The notes below the pieces were generated by a model. The model had not been told where the DNA came from, searched no databases, and saw only the letters and a program-made list of their open reading frames with translations. Below, in pieces: positions 42,457-52,901 of a stretch of 64,000 bases of DNA; position 1 is the first letter of the stretch, and each line of letters starts with the position of its first letter. The translations under genes and the position numbers were made by a program. Origin of the DNA: Deinococcus hopiensis KR-140 (GTDB taxonomy: Bacteria > Deinococcota > Deinococci > Deinococcales > Deinococcaceae); NCBI RefSeq assembly GCF_900176165.1, contig NZ_FWWU01000006.1, positions 1-64,000 on the forward strand, in the 5' to 3' direction.

Positions 42457-44466
42457 TCAGGCGGTGACGGGCGCTGACAGCCTGGCGGCGTGCTCGCCTC
42501 GGCGCCGCATCTCCTCAGCCCGCCCCGCATCCCCGGCTTCGGCAAAGGCCTGACTGGCGCTGAGGTAGAACCCGGCCGCCTCCGCGAAGTGCCGGGTGGC
42601 CTCGGCGTGCTGCGCGGCCCGCTCCCACCATGGCGCGGCCTGGGCGGTCTGGTTTCCGGCCTGCCAATGGGCGGCCACCCGGGCTGGAGGCGCACCCTGC
42701 TCGCCCAGCACGCGGGCTGCCTTGCGGTGCAGCAGGGCACACACCATGGGCATTTCTTCCAGGCGGCCCTGCACCGCCTGGGCAACGAGGTCGTGCGCGA
42801 AGCGCTCGCCGCGCACCACCTGGGCGTGTTCCAGTTCCTCCCAGGCGCCCAGCAGTTCCATGATTCCCCAGCCCAGCACCTCCGCCACCTGTTCCAGTGA
42901 AAAGTCGCTGCGCAGCGTGACGGCAGCCTGCGCGGCTTGAAACGCGGCGGGCGAGAGCCGCGCCAGCCGTTCGGCGACCAGGCCCCCCAGGGTTCGGTTG
43001 GCGGCCTCCTTGACGGCCTCAACGCCAAATTCTCCCTGCGCGTACAGGTACTTGGCGAATTCCAGAGTGAGCTGCGGGTTGCCTCCGGTAAACCGCTGCA
43101 CCTCAACCGCCAACCGGGCCGCGCCGGGCACCTCGATGCTGCGGAGCAGCGCCTCCGTGGCGTCCGTGCCCAGCGGGGCCAGGTGCACGGGCCGCACCAG
43201 GCCACTGGCGTACATCTGACGGGAGAGGGCCTCCGCCGCGGCCGAGAGCGTGCCCTCTCGGTAGCAGAACATGGAGCGCAGCGGCGCGTGGCCGTTGCCC
43301 CAGAACTTGGCGTACACGTACGCCCCCGCCTCAATGGAGGCGTCGTCCATAAACTGGAGGTCGTCGGAGATCAAGACGACGGGTCCACGCTCCGTCACCC
43401 GGCGCAACACCTCGTATTTGGCGTCGTAGAAGCGCAGTTTTTCCTCGTCCGAGGCGAGCGGGGCCGGCGCCGGCCCCAGTTCGGGAATGATTCGCGCCAG
43501 CTCGCGGCGCACCCAGTCGGGAAGGCTGGCGGCCAGTCCGGGAAAGGCGTCGAGGGTCTGGCGGTAGGTGCGGGCGTGGGCCGAATACGCGGTGTCCTGG
43601 TCACCGGCCTGTCCCTGAAGGAGCAGCACGTGGTGATTGGGGTGCGCCTGTACGAAGTCCAGCACCAGGCGCGACTTGCCGCTGCCAGGCGCGCCGATAA
43701 GCGCCACCCCGGCGCCAGCGGTCCAGCCCGCCTCCATCTGGGCCCAGGCCTCTTCCCGGCCGAGCAGCACAGGCGGGCGCAGCAGACTCAGGGGCATCGG
43801 TTGCCGGGGAGGGTGCGCCGCCTCCCCGGCCGCCAGGTCACGTGCCAGCCGCGCCGTCTCGGCCGAGGGCTCCTCACCCAGTTCCAGCCGGAAGGTCGCC
43901 TGGAGCCGGAGGTAGGCCTGCATGGCGGCTGCGCGGTCTCCCCGGCGATGGTACAGCTGCATCAGCAGCTGGTGGGCCTCCTCGTTGAGCGGGTCACGCT
44001 CGACGCGCTGGGCCGCCAGAGCGGTCGCGGCAATCAGATTGCCGTCCTCCACCAGCGCCGCGATGGCCTGCACCACCTGCTGGTCCTGGGCGACCCGCCG
44101 GCGTTCGCGCTGCGCGTCCAGCCAGTCCTCAAAAGCCCGGCTGAAGTCAGCGTCCACGCCCCCGAGCAGGGCCGCTTCACCGGGGAGCGGCGGATCCCAG
44201 AGGTCAACGGTCAGGTGGGGCGTGAGGGCCAGGCCGCGTTGCCCGCTGACCAGGACCCGGCCCGCCTGTTGCTCCAGCCGCCGCAGAAGTTGCGCGAGGT
44301 TGTTTCGCGCGGCGGCTGGGGGGGTATCGGGCCACAGAAGCGCCGCGCAGGCGCTTCGGGGCCGCGGCCCTTCGGCAGCGAGGTAGGCGAGCAGCGCTGC
44401 TGGCCGGGCATCCAGGACGCGCACTTTCCCGTCCAGGAGGATTTGCGGCGCGCCCAGCAAGCTCAA
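42457..44466 (-). CDS. BTAD/P-loop ATPase regulator (669 aa)
   Basis: SARP-like regulator. N-terminal OmpR/PhoB-like wHTH about 1-90 (LSLLGAPQILLDGKVRVLDA, RNNLAQLLRRLEQ). BTAD TPR domain about 95-212 (DPLNEEAHQLLMQLYHRRGD, LGEEPSAETARL). P-loop GAPGSGKSR about 258-266; Walker B-like LISDDLQFMDDAS about 355. The rest is a helical STAND-type arm, with a short C-terminus rather than a long TPR array. A TTG start at 44466 follows AGGAGGGGCGCAC and matches the paralogue's start better than ATG 44493. It lies 58 bp downstream of the larger paralogue, probably one operon. Such proteins sense a ligand or partner and switch on nearby genes. Confidence 0.85.
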   Translation of the reverse strand: MSLLGAPQILLDGKVRVLDARPAALLAYLAAEGPRPRSACAALLWPDTPPAAARNNLAQLLRRLEQQAGRVLVSGQRGLALTPHLTVDLWDPPLPGEAALLGGVDADFSRAFEDWLDAQRERRRVAQDQQVVQAIAALVEDGNLIAATALAAQRVERDPLNEEAHQLLMQLYHRRGDRAAAMQAYLRLQATFRLELGEEPSAETARLARDLAAGEAAHPPRQPMPLSLLRPPVLLGREEAWAQMEAGWTAGAGVALIGAPGSGKSRLVLDFVQAHPNHHVLLLQGQAGDQDTAYSAHARTYRQTLDAFPGLAASLPDWVRRELARIIPELGPAPAPLASDEEKLRFYDAKYEVLRRVTERGPVVLISDDLQFMDDASIEAGAYVYAKFWGNGHAPLRSMFCYREGTLSAAAEALSRQMYASGLVRPVHLAPLGTDATEALLRSIEVPGAARLAVEVQRFTGGNPQLTLEFAKYLYAQGEFGVEAVKEAANRTLGGLVAERLARLSPAAFQAAQAAVTLRSDFSLEQVAEVLGWGIMELLGAWEELEHAQVVRGERFAHDLVAQAVQGRLEEMPMVCALLHRKAARVLGEQGAPPARVAAHWQAGNQTAQAAPWWERAAQHAEATRHFAEAAGFYLSASQAFAEAGDAGRAEEMRRRGEHAARLSAPVTA

Positions 44467-44524
44467 GTGCGCCCCTCCTGACGGTCGACCCATACATGGA
44501 GTATAGACGCGCATCACCGTGCGT

Positions 44525-47500
44525 CTACGCGGTGAAGCGGGCGGACAACTGCAGGCTGAGTGCCAGGGCGGGGTCCCCCCCCGCGCTGTGCCCTCCCGCC
44601 ATGGCCCGGGCCAGACCAGATAAACCGGCGCCTTGCGCCGTCCTGGCGGCGGCGCGAAGCGCTTCGGGCGTGCCCTGCAGCGCAGCGCGGTGCGCCTCAC
44701 AGCGTACCGTGAGGTACAGGTCACCCTGGCAGCGGGTCAGCGCCAGCGCGCCGTCAAGGGCAGCCAGGGCCTCCGTCCTGTCGCCGGCGGCGGTGGCCAC
44801 CGCCGCCGTCAGGGCAAAGCGCTCCGCGCGCAGCGTATGGGGAAGGGCCGCGTTCTCGCGTCCCCGCTCGCAGAGCGCCTGCGCCCGCTCCACCTCGCCT
44901 GCGGCGAGGTGGAGCCAGGTCTGAACCAGTTCCAGGGCACCGTGCCAGCTCAGCTCGGTCTGGGTGTGTTCGGCGTCTGGGGCGCCCGCCGCCCAGCCCT
45001 CCACCAGCCGCCGCGCGCCGGCCTGCTTCCCCAGCGCCCACAGGCAGAGGGCCTCGCCATACGCGTTGATAAGCTGCACCACCCGGAAACCCTCGCCCAG
45101 ACCGAGGTGCTTCCGGGCACGCTGGGCCTGGGCCAGCGCTTCGGGGAACTGCCCGAGCTTGTACAGGGCGCGCGCCTGCTTGGCGCTGGCCGACGCCGCG
45201 TAGGGAGGCGGCTTTGTCTGGAGGTGCAGGGCTTCGGCGGCCCTGAGCAGTTCCGGAGCCTGCTGGGGATTGGTCATGGAGGTGGCGAGGCCCAGACCCT
45301 CCAGAGCCCAGGCGCGCAACTCGGGCCGCCTCAGGTCGCCCGACAGGGCATTCAGGCGCTCCAGGATGGGCTGAGCAGCGCGGTAATCGCGGTGCAGCTC
45401 GCGGCCAGCCAGGGATTCGAGCAGTTCGGCTTCGAGGCCAGCGTCGCCCACCTGCTGGGCCAGGGCCAGACCCCGCCTGGTGGCCTCCTCCTGCTCCGCC
45501 TCCCGCTGCATGGCGAAGAGCAGCCGCGCACGCTGCAGCAGGGCCTGCGCCTGCTCGCGCGGCGTCACGGCGCGGACCTGCAGTTCCTCGGCGGCGCGCT
45601 GCCACTCCGGCACCTCGTCTTCCAGGACGTACAACACTTCGCCCTGAGCGACAAGCGCCAGGAAGGCCTCGGAACGCAGGGCGGCGCGGTCGTACCGCTC
45701 CTGCGCGCGCCTGAAGAACGCGAGGGCCTCGCGGTACAGCCCCCGAGACCGGGCGTCGTCGCCCGCTGCAACGAGGGCGCGGGCCGCCTCGGGCAGCCGG
45801 TCGCCCGCCTCCCAGTGGAGGGCCAGCCGGGAATGGGGCGCGCCGTCGCGCGCCAGCGCGCGGGCGGCCGTCCGGTGGAGCAAGGCGCGCAGGGCGGGTG
45901 GGAGCCGGCCGAGCAGCACGTCCCTGACGAGGTCGTGGGTGAAGTGATCGCCGGCGACCACGCTGCGTGAGGTCAGCTCCTGCCACGCACCGACCACGCT
46001 CAGCAGCGGCAGCCCGAGCATATCGGCCAACACCTCCGGCCTCAGGTCGTGCGACAGCACGGCCGCTGCCCGCGCGACCTGCGTCGCCTCAGGCGAGAGC
46101 TGCTCGGCCCACCGACCGATCAGGTCCTCGGCAGACCCCGCCGGGGGCAGGCGCCCGGCCTGGGCGAGCAAGTGGCGCGCCGTTTCCAACAGGAACAAGG
46201 GCCGCCCGCCGGCGAACTGCACGGCCCGGCCGATATGGGGCCCGAGTTCGGCGCGGCCCAGGCTGTGCAGGAGCGCTGCGCCCGCCTCCACGTCCAGTGG
46301 GCCAAGTGGCTGGCGCACCGCCCGTCCCGCGCGGTACAGCTCGTCGAGGACAGCAGCGACGGAGGCCGGGACCTCCGCGTCGCGGACGCAGGCCACCATG
46401 GCGGGGCCCCCCACCGTCCCTGCCAGTGTGAGCAGCAGGCGGGCCGAAGCCGCGTCCATGAGATGGACATCGTCGAGCAGCAGGCGGGAGCCTTCAGTCA
46501 GGGCCAGCGCGAAAACCTCGCGCAGCGCCGTGTCCAGGGCCGCACCAATGTCACGCTCCGGCGGCGGCACCGCTCCAAACCGTTCAGGCAACAGCGCCGC
46601 CAGGGTTCGGCGGGTGGGCGCTGGGATGGGCAGCCCCGGTTGCCGCGCCAGCACCTCCCGTAAGCTGCGGGTCACGGCCGCATAGGGGACTGGGGCGTCG
46701 CTCGGACGGCCGCAGAAGGCGGTGACCGGACGAGACTCGCCTGGGGCCCCAGCCTCCCAGGCCACCGCAAAGTCCCGCGCGAGCCGGCTCTTGCCCACGC
46801 CAGCCTCACCGGTCAGCACCACCGCCTGACCGGCAGTCCAGGCCGCGCTCATGGCCTGCCACTGTGCCTGACGGCCGATCAGCTGGGGGGCAGCGAGCGG
46901 GGTGGGCACCGCTCCGCTGCGCGCCGGGGGCAGGCCAGGCCCTGACCTGGCCGCCTGCCGGATCTCCTCGGCCAGCGCCAGGGTCAAGGCCGTGGGCACC
47001 ACATTCAGGTCGCGTTCCAGGGTCAGGCGCAGGTCGCTGAAGGTGCGCAGGGCCGCTGCAGGGTCGCCGCTGAGGTACTCGGCCCGCATCAGGGCGCGGG
47101 CCGTTTCCTCTGAGAAGGGTTCGAGGTCGAGCGCGCGCCGCAGGACGGTCCGGGACCCGGCGTACGCTCCCCGCGCTTCAAGGCCCTGCGCCTGCTCGCG
47201 CAAGGTCTGCAGGGCCTCGGCCCGCAGGCTTTGCCGGCGCTCGGCGATCCAGGCGCTGAACTCTGGCAACTCGGGCGTGTCCCAGCCCGCCAGGGGGAGG
47301 GCGTCTCCCAGCAGCGCCGCACCGCCGCGCACGACCTCGACCTGCCCACCGAGGGTCAGCAGCGGACCGGAAACCGTCCAGAGCGCCTCGCCGTAGGCCT
47401 GCCGCATGCGGCGCAACAGCACCACGAGGTTGTTGCGGCTCGCTGCGCCGGTCTGCGGCCACAGCAGATCGGCCAGCCGGGCGCGCGTCGAGGGACCTTC

Positions 47501-47620
47501 CAGGGCCAGGTACACCAGGAGTGCCAGGGCCTTGCCCTCACAGCGCGGCGCAACACCCAGGGGGCCCATCAGGCCCGGTGCTCCCCAGAGCTGTAATCTC
47601 CACCCCTGTGTGGGCGCCAT
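44525..47620 (-). CDS. giant BTAD/P-loop ATPase regulator (1031 aa)
   Basis: Same architecture as the downstream gene but with a full TPR C-terminus. wHTH about 8-100 (LQLWGAPGLMGPLG, SRNNLVVLLRRMRQAY); BTAD about 105-225 (LEPFSEETARALMRAEYLSG, DLNVVPTALTLALAEEIRQA); P-loop GEAGVGKSRL 271-280; Walker B RLLLDDVHLMDAAS about 380; then about 600 residues of helical repeats (ALLQRARLLFAMQREAEQEE, ALGKQAGARRLVEGWAAGAP). AfsR/MalT-like STAND regulators of this kind bind ATP and an inducer, then DNA. ATG 47620 begins MAPTQGWRLQL, just before the HTH. Confidence 0.88.
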   Translation of the reverse strand: MAPTQGWRLQLWGAPGLMGPLGVAPRCEGKALALLVYLALEGPSTRARLADLLWPQTGAASRNNLVVLLRRMRQAYGEALWTVSGPLLTLGGQVEVVRGGAALLGDALPLAGWDTPELPEFSAWIAERRQSLRAEALQTLREQAQGLEARGAYAGSRTVLRRALDLEPFSEETARALMRAEYLSGDPAAALRTFSDLRLTLERDLNVVPTALTLALAEEIRQAARSGPGLPPARSGAVPTPLAAPQLIGRQAQWQAMSAAWTAGQAVVLTGEAGVGKSRLARDFAVAWEAGAPGESRPVTAFCGRPSDAPVPYAAVTRSLREVLARQPGLPIPAPTRRTLAALLPERFGAVPPPERDIGAALDTALREVFALALTEGSRLLLDDVHLMDAASARLLLTLAGTVGGPAMVACVRDAEVPASVAAVLDELYRAGRAVRQPLGPLDVEAGAALLHSLGRAELGPHIGRAVQFAGGRPLFLLETARHLLAQAGRLPPAGSAEDLIGRWAEQLSPEATQVARAAAVLSHDLRPEVLADMLGLPLLSVVGAWQELTSRSVVAGDHFTHDLVRDVLLGRLPPALRALLHRTAARALARDGAPHSRLALHWEAGDRLPEAARALVAAGDDARSRGLYREALAFFRRAQERYDRAALRSEAFLALVAQGEVLYVLEDEVPEWQRAAEELQVRAVTPREQAQALLQRARLLFAMQREAEQEEATRRGLALAQQVGDAGLEAELLESLAGRELHRDYRAAQPILERLNALSGDLRRPELRAWALEGLGLATSMTNPQQAPELLRAAEALHLQTKPPPYAASASAKQARALYKLGQFPEALAQAQRARKHLGLGEGFRVVQLINAYGEALCLWALGKQAGARRLVEGWAAGAPDAEHTQTELSWHGALELVQTWLHLAAGEVERAQALCERGRENAALPHTLRAERFALTAAVATAAGDRTEALAALDGALALTRCQGDLYLTVRCEAHRAALQGTPEALRAAARTAQGAGLSGLARAMAGGHSAGGDPALALSLQLSARFTA

Positions 47621-48558
47621 GGCGTCCAGGGTAACAAGGGTGGATACGATTGGAAAATGCGCTCCCTGGCCTAGGGGGTGTAGGCCGGGGTGACGTGACG
47701 GCGTTTCTCTGCGTCGACCACGTCGTCCACCGTGCGGATCGTGGAAACGCACCGACCTGCGCATACCCGGGGGTCAGGCGGAAGGGCACATCTTCAACCC
47801 GTTGGCAGCGTGGCGACCGCTTCTCCAGAGGGGACATCACCACGAGCACGGTTCGGGCGGTCAACTTGCTCCCGAAGGAGTCTCTGCTGGATACCTTCGT
47901 GCCCTGCTGGGCCGCAATACGGACCTGTCGCCCGTTGTTGGCGCCGACAAAGGCGGGGGACCAGTTTCGGTGCCCAATCCCCGCGCCAAGCAGGTGTTCA
48001 GCTTCTTCAAGGACGAAGCGAAGACGCACGGAGGTGTTTTGCCGCACGCCATCAGCGTAACGGGCGCTTCAGCCGCTGCGCCTCACCTTGGCGTACACGC
48101 GCTTTGGGACCACGTTCTTCGCCGGTCCCTGACGGGCTGAGGTCCGTGCAGACCAGGGTGGACGGGGGGGCGGGAAACCCAGGGGATCAGGCGCCTGCCG
48201 CGCACCGCCGCCTGCACGCCTCCGCCGCCGGACCGGGCTTTGGTTCGCGGTGCAAATCGCCACCGTCCCGGGTTTCCGTACAGCGACGCGGTGGGTCTTG
48301 CTGCTGGCCCCGAAGTTCGGGCACGGCCCGTTGCGGGCACCTCGGATCGGCCGCCGTCACTGCGTGTGGTCCACAGCGCCTCTTCAAGGGTGACGTGGGG
48401 GCGGACGCGCCGAGGTGCCACCGAACCCCGCGGCCTTCCACGCCCCTGCGCGGAGGTGTTGCGGCACCACTTTCCCGGCGTGTCACCGCCGCGTCACTCC
48501 CGGCTGCTTAGGGTAAGCGCGTTCAGCTGATCCGCACCATTTGCCAAAGGAGTTCACC
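47621..48558. other. long intergenic stretch
   Basis: A minus-strand frame near 47700-48047 (RQNTSVRLRFVLEEAEHLLG, AGIGHRNWSPAFVGANNGRQ) has some protein character but lacks a ribosome site; possibly a gene remnant. The rest shows nothing. Confidence 0.3.
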
Positions 48559-49395
48559 ATGAAGCGCCGTTTCCTCCAGGTTCTACTGCCCACCCTGACG
48601 CTCGCCGCGGCCGCCCCTGCCCGCGCGGCCACGGTGCCCGCCCCACTTCAAGGCCAGTGGGAGTACGGCTACGTCTCGCCCACCGAGTACTACGACCCCT
48701 CGACTGGAAAATACGCAGAGGGCAGCGGCACCAGTGAGATCATCCGGATCCAGGCGGACGGCAGCTACGAGCGCAGCGGCATCATCGTCGTGACCACGTA
48801 CGGATGCACCTCCAAACTGCTCACCACCAGCAAGGGCAAGGTCAGCCTCAAGGGCAACGTCTTGACCTTCACGCCGAGCGCCGCCCACAACAAGGGCTAT
48901 ACCTGCTCGCCGAGCAAGAGTTACGAAACCCACGAACTGCGGCCCTCGGTCTTTACCTGGAAACTCAGCGGTGACACGCTCGTGCTCGGCGATCCCAAAG
49001 GAGAATCGCGCGACAGCCTGTACAACCGCCCACGAACCCTGGGCGCCTCGCCCGCAGGACAGCGCGTCCGGCGCGTGACCGGCATGCTCAATTTCCCCGA
49101 GGGCCACGCGCCAATGGGGGTGGCCGTGATCGCCTGCCGCGTGGACCGCGGCTGCGGCGCTGAGGACGGGAGCGTGCGCTTCGTCAACCTCACGGGCAGT
49201 GGCCGCCAGCAGAACTTCTCGCTGGACAACCTCGAGGGTGTGGCCTACGAGATTTTGGCCTGGGAGGACACCAATGGCAGCGGCCAGCCCGACCCCGGCG
49301 ACTGGGTGGACTCGGCCTCCGCCCGGGGCCAGTCGGGCGTGACCGTGACGCCGCCCGTGACCAACGTCTTCCTGAAGCTCGAACTGTGGAAGTGA
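48559..49395 (+). CDS. secreted hypothetical protein (278 aa)
   Basis: AAGGAG seven bases before ATG 48559. Signal peptide MKRRFLQVLLPTLTLAAAAP, cleavage after ARAA. Mature protein in two parts: a first beta-rich part (LQGQWEYGYVSPTEYYDPST, SEIIRIQADGSYERSGIIVV, with two Cys) and a second carbohydrate- or Ca-binding-like part (ILAWEDTNGSGQPDPGDWVD, FLKLELWK). The DxNxSGxxDxxD pattern resembles a calcium loop. Exact family not assigned. Confidence 0.75.
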   Translation: MKRRFLQVLLPTLTLAAAAPARAATVPAPLQGQWEYGYVSPTEYYDPSTGKYAEGSGTSEIIRIQADGSYERSGIIVVTTYGCTSKLLTTSKGKVSLKGNVLTFTPSAAHNKGYTCSPSKSYETHELRPSVFTWKLSGDTLVLGDPKGESRDSLYNRPRTLGASPAGQRVRRVTGMLNFPEGHAPMGVAVIACRVDRGCGAEDGSVRFVNLTGSGRQQNFSLDNLEGVAYEILAWEDTNGSGQPDPGDWVDSASARGQSGVTVTPPVTNVFLKLELWK

Positions 49396-49402
49396 CCCGG
49401 CT

Positions 49403-49645
49403 GTGGATGCTGGCGAGTTGAGCGCCAACGGGCTGGAGGCCGCCGGTCCCGGCCACCGGTCACTCCTGTATGTCTGGACCGATGCACGAGGCTGGCGGGC
49501 CACGGTCCAGTGTGGGGACGAGCAGCCGCGCACGTTCTATGAGCCCGACGACGCCCTGCTGTTTCTCTACAGCTGTCTGTTGCGGCGCTGCCCCCCAGCG
49601 CCTCCCGCGGGGTCCCTGTTCAGGATGGACCCAGATTGCCATTGA
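49403..49645 (+). CDS. small hypothetical protein (80 aa)
   Basis: GTG 49403 starts seven bases after the previous stop. Core LLYVWTDARGWRATVQCGDE and TFYEPDDALLFLYSCLLRR look like a compact alpha/beta protein; the tail is Pro-rich. Probably co-transcribed with the secreted protein upstream. Confidence 0.5.
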   Translation: MDAGELSANGLEAAGPGHRSLLYVWTDARGWRATVQCGDEQPRTFYEPDDALLFLYSCLLRRCPPAPPAGSLFRMDPDCH

Positions 49646-49677
49646 GCATGCTCCTCACCCTGAAGCTCCTCGCCTGA

Positions 49678-49845
49678 GAAGGATTGCGCTTCATCCGTGG
49701 TAAGAGCGCGGGCCAACCCGGGCGGACGCGCAACGCTGCGCCGCAGTGCAGGCAGGAAAAGCGGTAACGCACAGGCGTGGACGCGCCGTGGCGGACTTGC
49801 AAAGCCGCGCAGCAGGGGGACGGAACGGGTGATCCGGTTTCCGCG
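49678..49845 (-). repeat. repeat family B, copy 5 (inverted)
   Basis: Complement gives ACCCGTTCCGTCCCCC, CACGCCTGTGCGTTACCG, CTTTTCCTGCCTGCACTGCG, GCGCAGCGTTGCGCGTCCGC and GGGTTGGCCCG, as in the other copies. Confidence 0.75.
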
Positions 49846-49876
49846 GCAGTGGGCGTTCAAGCCCTGGGGATCTCGT

Positions 49877-50061
49877 GGCCCCTGGCGCCGGCGCTGCCTG
49901 ACCGGCGGCCGCAACCCCACAAGCGTTACTGCGGCGCGAATCAAGAGCGGCGCTTCGCACAACACCTTCAAGGCGCCATTTGGAGAACGCTGTACAGGCC
50001 GGGAGCTGGGCGCGCCGAAGTCACGTCCACCCTCCCCAGGTGGCTGAAGGACGCGTTCTGA
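49877..50061 (+). pseudogene. C-terminal fragment of unknown protein
   Basis: Frame ends QERRFAQHLQGAIWRTLYRP then GAGRAEVTSTLPRWLKDAF and TGA; no start. Lies between repeat B and gene-free DNA. Confidence 0.25.
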
Positions 50062-50478
50062 AACTCGCCGCCCCGCCCACGCGACTGGTTCCGCCGCCGC
50101 ACGCCTGCTGACACCCACCTCTCCCCACGTTTTTGCGGGCCGGGAAGATCAGCCTGCTGCCCAAACGCGGCATAGACCGGCTTCCTTTTCCTGGCAGCTG
50201 GCCCAGGCGCTCGAGCTGTCAGGCCGGGGAAGCGCAGGGACACGGAAGGCCATCTCTTCCTTGGGGCGCAGCCACAAGCGTCTACGGGCAGCGGCCCTTG
50301 CGCCCACTTCGTCTTCGCCGCGCGGTACAGCCTGCCCTCCGGCGCCCTGCTGCCGGAGGACGCGGGGAGAGAGACCCCAGCACCTCCGGCCAGAGCGCGG
50401 CGCGTCCTGCACGCCGCGAACAGCGGCCTCCCCGGACCAGTCATCCCCGAATCACTGGGGCTCAAGCAAGCTGCCTTC
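50062..50478. other. intergenic stretch
   Basis: No convincing gene; upstream region of the lipoprotein hydrolase. Confidence 0.35.
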
Positions 50479-51885
50479 ATGCTTCGCCCATCGCCTGCCC
50501 GGCCCCCGCGTTCCTCCACTTCCCCCGCGCGCCGTACCCTCACCGTATTCCTGTCCTTGAGCCTGGCCCTTCTGGGCGGCGCCTGCGCGACTTCCGGCAG
50601 CGCTCTCCAGGACAGCCTGGCTGGACCGGACAGCGACAGCAACGGGGTGCGCGACGACCTCGACGCGTTCATCGCGGCCAGCTACCCGGCGCCCGAACAG
50701 CGGCTGCGCGCCGACGCCCTGCGTGACTACGCGCGCAGCCTTCAGCGGGCCACCGTGGGGGGTGAGAAGCCAAACGAACTCTGGCTCGGCGTGCAGGCCC
50801 TCGTGGGTCTCCAGACACAGGGGGAGGCGCGCTGGACCTCCCTGGCTGCGGAGGTCCGGTCACGGACGCTCAACACCGCGCTGCGTCTGGACGCTTACGC
50901 CGCGTTCCAGAACCGGGCAAGTGCGCAAAGCGGCCTGATTTCCTCGCCGGGCGCGAGCAGTTCGGGCGAAACACTGGCCCAATGCCAGGGCAACTGCACG
51001 GTCATTCTGTTTCAGAACGGCATTCTGACGCCGGAAGAGCGGGCGCTCAGCAGCGTTCGGGCGCTGCAGAAGCTGCTGGGCAGCGAGTACCGGGGGCAGC
51101 GGCTGATCTACGGTTTGAATTACAACCCGACCGACGGGCTGGCAGACTTTCTGGAAGTGTTTCGGCAGAAGCTGGGCGAGCGTCCTGGGGGGGCGTCCGA
51201 GTTCAGCCGTGATTACGGCGCTCCAGACGGAGTGGAGCAGGCCGTACGCGACGTTCTGACGCGCACACTCTCGCGGGCGATCACAGTCCCCAGGTCTCCC
51301 AGCGGACTGTTGGCCGCTTTGAGCAGTCCTGCATCGCTGCTGCACCCTCAGGCGGCGGTGCCCTCTGAGCAGGAGATTACGGCCGCAGCTGAGGAGTACG
51401 TGCGGGCTTACCTCGACCGGCTGGTGAACACCACCGTCAGGCTCCGCACGGCCGTGCAGGCGTCCACATATACAGACGCGCGCATCGCTCCACTGACCGA
51501 CAATATCGCGGCCCTGCTGCGCCAGGGGCTTCCCGTCGTGCTGGTGGCCCACAGTCAGGGCAACCTGTACGCGGAGGTGGTGATCAGGGAACTGAAGCGG
51601 CGGGAGGTGCCGCTGGAACGCTTCCGCATGGTCGGGGTGGCGGTGCCCAACGATCACGTTCCGCTGGAGTCCCGCTACGTCACCACGCGTTCGGACCTGG
51701 TGATCGCGGCCCTGGGCCTCGTGTTTCCGGTGATGGCGACGAACGACACGTCGGTGCCCCCGATGCAGAAGGGCGGCGCGTTTATGGGTCACGCCTTTAC
51801 GGAGGTGTACACGAATACGGAACACCAGGTGGCGCTGACCCTCAAGCGGGCCATTGAGGACGCCATTTCGCAGCTCAGTCCCTGA
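50479..51885 (+). CDS. lipoprotein with lipase-like alpha/beta hydrolase domain (468 aa)
   Basis: Arg-rich N-terminus, hydrophobic TLTVFLSLSLALLGGAC with lipobox LGGAC (Cys about 36). A DSDSNGVRDDLDAFI calcium-type loop lies near 51-65. The C-terminal half carries VVLVAHSQGNLYAEVVIREL, the GxSxG-like nucleophile motif (AHSQGN) seen in lipases, with FRMVGVAVPNDHVP following. The middle is helical. Probably anchored to the outside of the membrane. Exact substrate unknown. ATG 50479 gives a normal lipoprotein leader. Confidence 0.75.
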   Translation: MLRPSPARPPRSSTSPARRTLTVFLSLSLALLGGACATSGSALQDSLAGPDSDSNGVRDDLDAFIAASYPAPEQRLRADALRDYARSLQRATVGGEKPNELWLGVQALVGLQTQGEARWTSLAAEVRSRTLNTALRLDAYAAFQNRASAQSGLISSPGASSSGETLAQCQGNCTVILFQNGILTPEERALSSVRALQKLLGSEYRGQRLIYGLNYNPTDGLADFLEVFRQKLGERPGGASEFSRDYGAPDGVEQAVRDVLTRTLSRAITVPRSPSGLLAALSSPASLLHPQAAVPSEQEITAAAEEYVRAYLDRLVNTTVRLRTAVQASTYTDARIAPLTDNIAALLRQGLPVVLVAHSQGNLYAEVVIRELKRREVPLERFRMVGVAVPNDHVPLESRYVTTRSDLVIAALGLVFPVMATNDTSVPPMQKGGAFMGHAFTEVYTNTEHQVALTLKRAIEDAISQLSP

Positions 51886-52901
51886 GCTCGTGAGAACCGG
51901 GTGGCCGGAAGACCGCGAAGGGCCCCCGCGCCAGGCAGGCGGCCAGGCACCGTCACGGCCGCGGGGCGCGGGGGGCCGGGCCCTGTGCCGGACCGACCCT
52001 CCCGGGGAAAACAGGCCTGCACGCGCGAAACGGGGGAACTTCAAGGAATACCCGGAGGCGCCGTGGGCTGCTCCGGTGTGGCCTCACGCGGCCGTCTCCC
52101 CCGATCCGGCGGAAGGCGGCACGCAGGCGTTTCGCGGCCCGAACCGCCCCGGTCCGCCCCGCGAAACGCTGCAAAGGGGGGATCATCGGCGCCACGCCTC
52201 TCCCGGTGGCCCGTCCGGAACGCGGCAAACGGGGCGCGGTGGGGGTTGGGGACCTACGGCGCCGTCCCGGGGTACAAGCGGCCTGCCTGGGCATGCCCGC
52301 AGGTGACTGCAGTGCCGGCGCAAACCGGCCCACCTTCGTCACCGCCAGCGGCGAGCTGAAGTGGAGGTGGCCCGAATTCGGTGGGCCAAAGAACGTGGGA
52401 GACGGAGGCCCCTGGAGAGGGGCCCTTGCCGCCTTTACAGGAAAAACACCCGGTATGACAGCGGGGGGGTCGGCTTTGCCACCTCCTCAGGTGACCCAAA
52501 CGCCTTGAAATCGCCTTTTCCGGCCCGCCGAAGCCCAGATTCGCTTCGTTGAGGCCCAGCGCCCCCCCGCTTGACGCCGGCTCCGCGTCGCCGTCCCCGC
52601 CCACCGTCTCACTCAATCCTGAAAGGGGGCGTCGGTCGCGGTGGATGGAGCGGGGGCCAGACACCACGCTTGCAGGCGTCAGGGGGCACCTTACCGGCGG
52701 CCTGCAGGACACCCGCCATTGCTCGCCGGAAGGAGGCCTGCACCTGGGGGGCCCGTTCTGAGGTCTCCAGGGTTGTCCTGGAATGCCGGTGGGCCGCCGG
52801 GAACCGCGCATCACAGGCCTGGAGTGCGCCGCGTCATCCAGGAGTCATCCTGCCGTTCGTACAGTCCCGGGCAGGTCAAGAAGGCCATTCGAGGTGAATG
52901 T
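51886..52901. other. gene-free stretch of about 1 kb
   Basis: Contains a hairpin GGCCCCT-GGAG-AGGGGCC at about 52408-52425. No frame with ribosome site and protein character. Confidence 0.4.

Noticed and set aside
42937..45970. Very long plus-strand open frames (over 440 codons) opposite the two BTAD genes
   Set aside because: They mirror the third-position GC bias of the minus-strand genes, have no ribosome sites and no recognisable domains; shadows of real genes.
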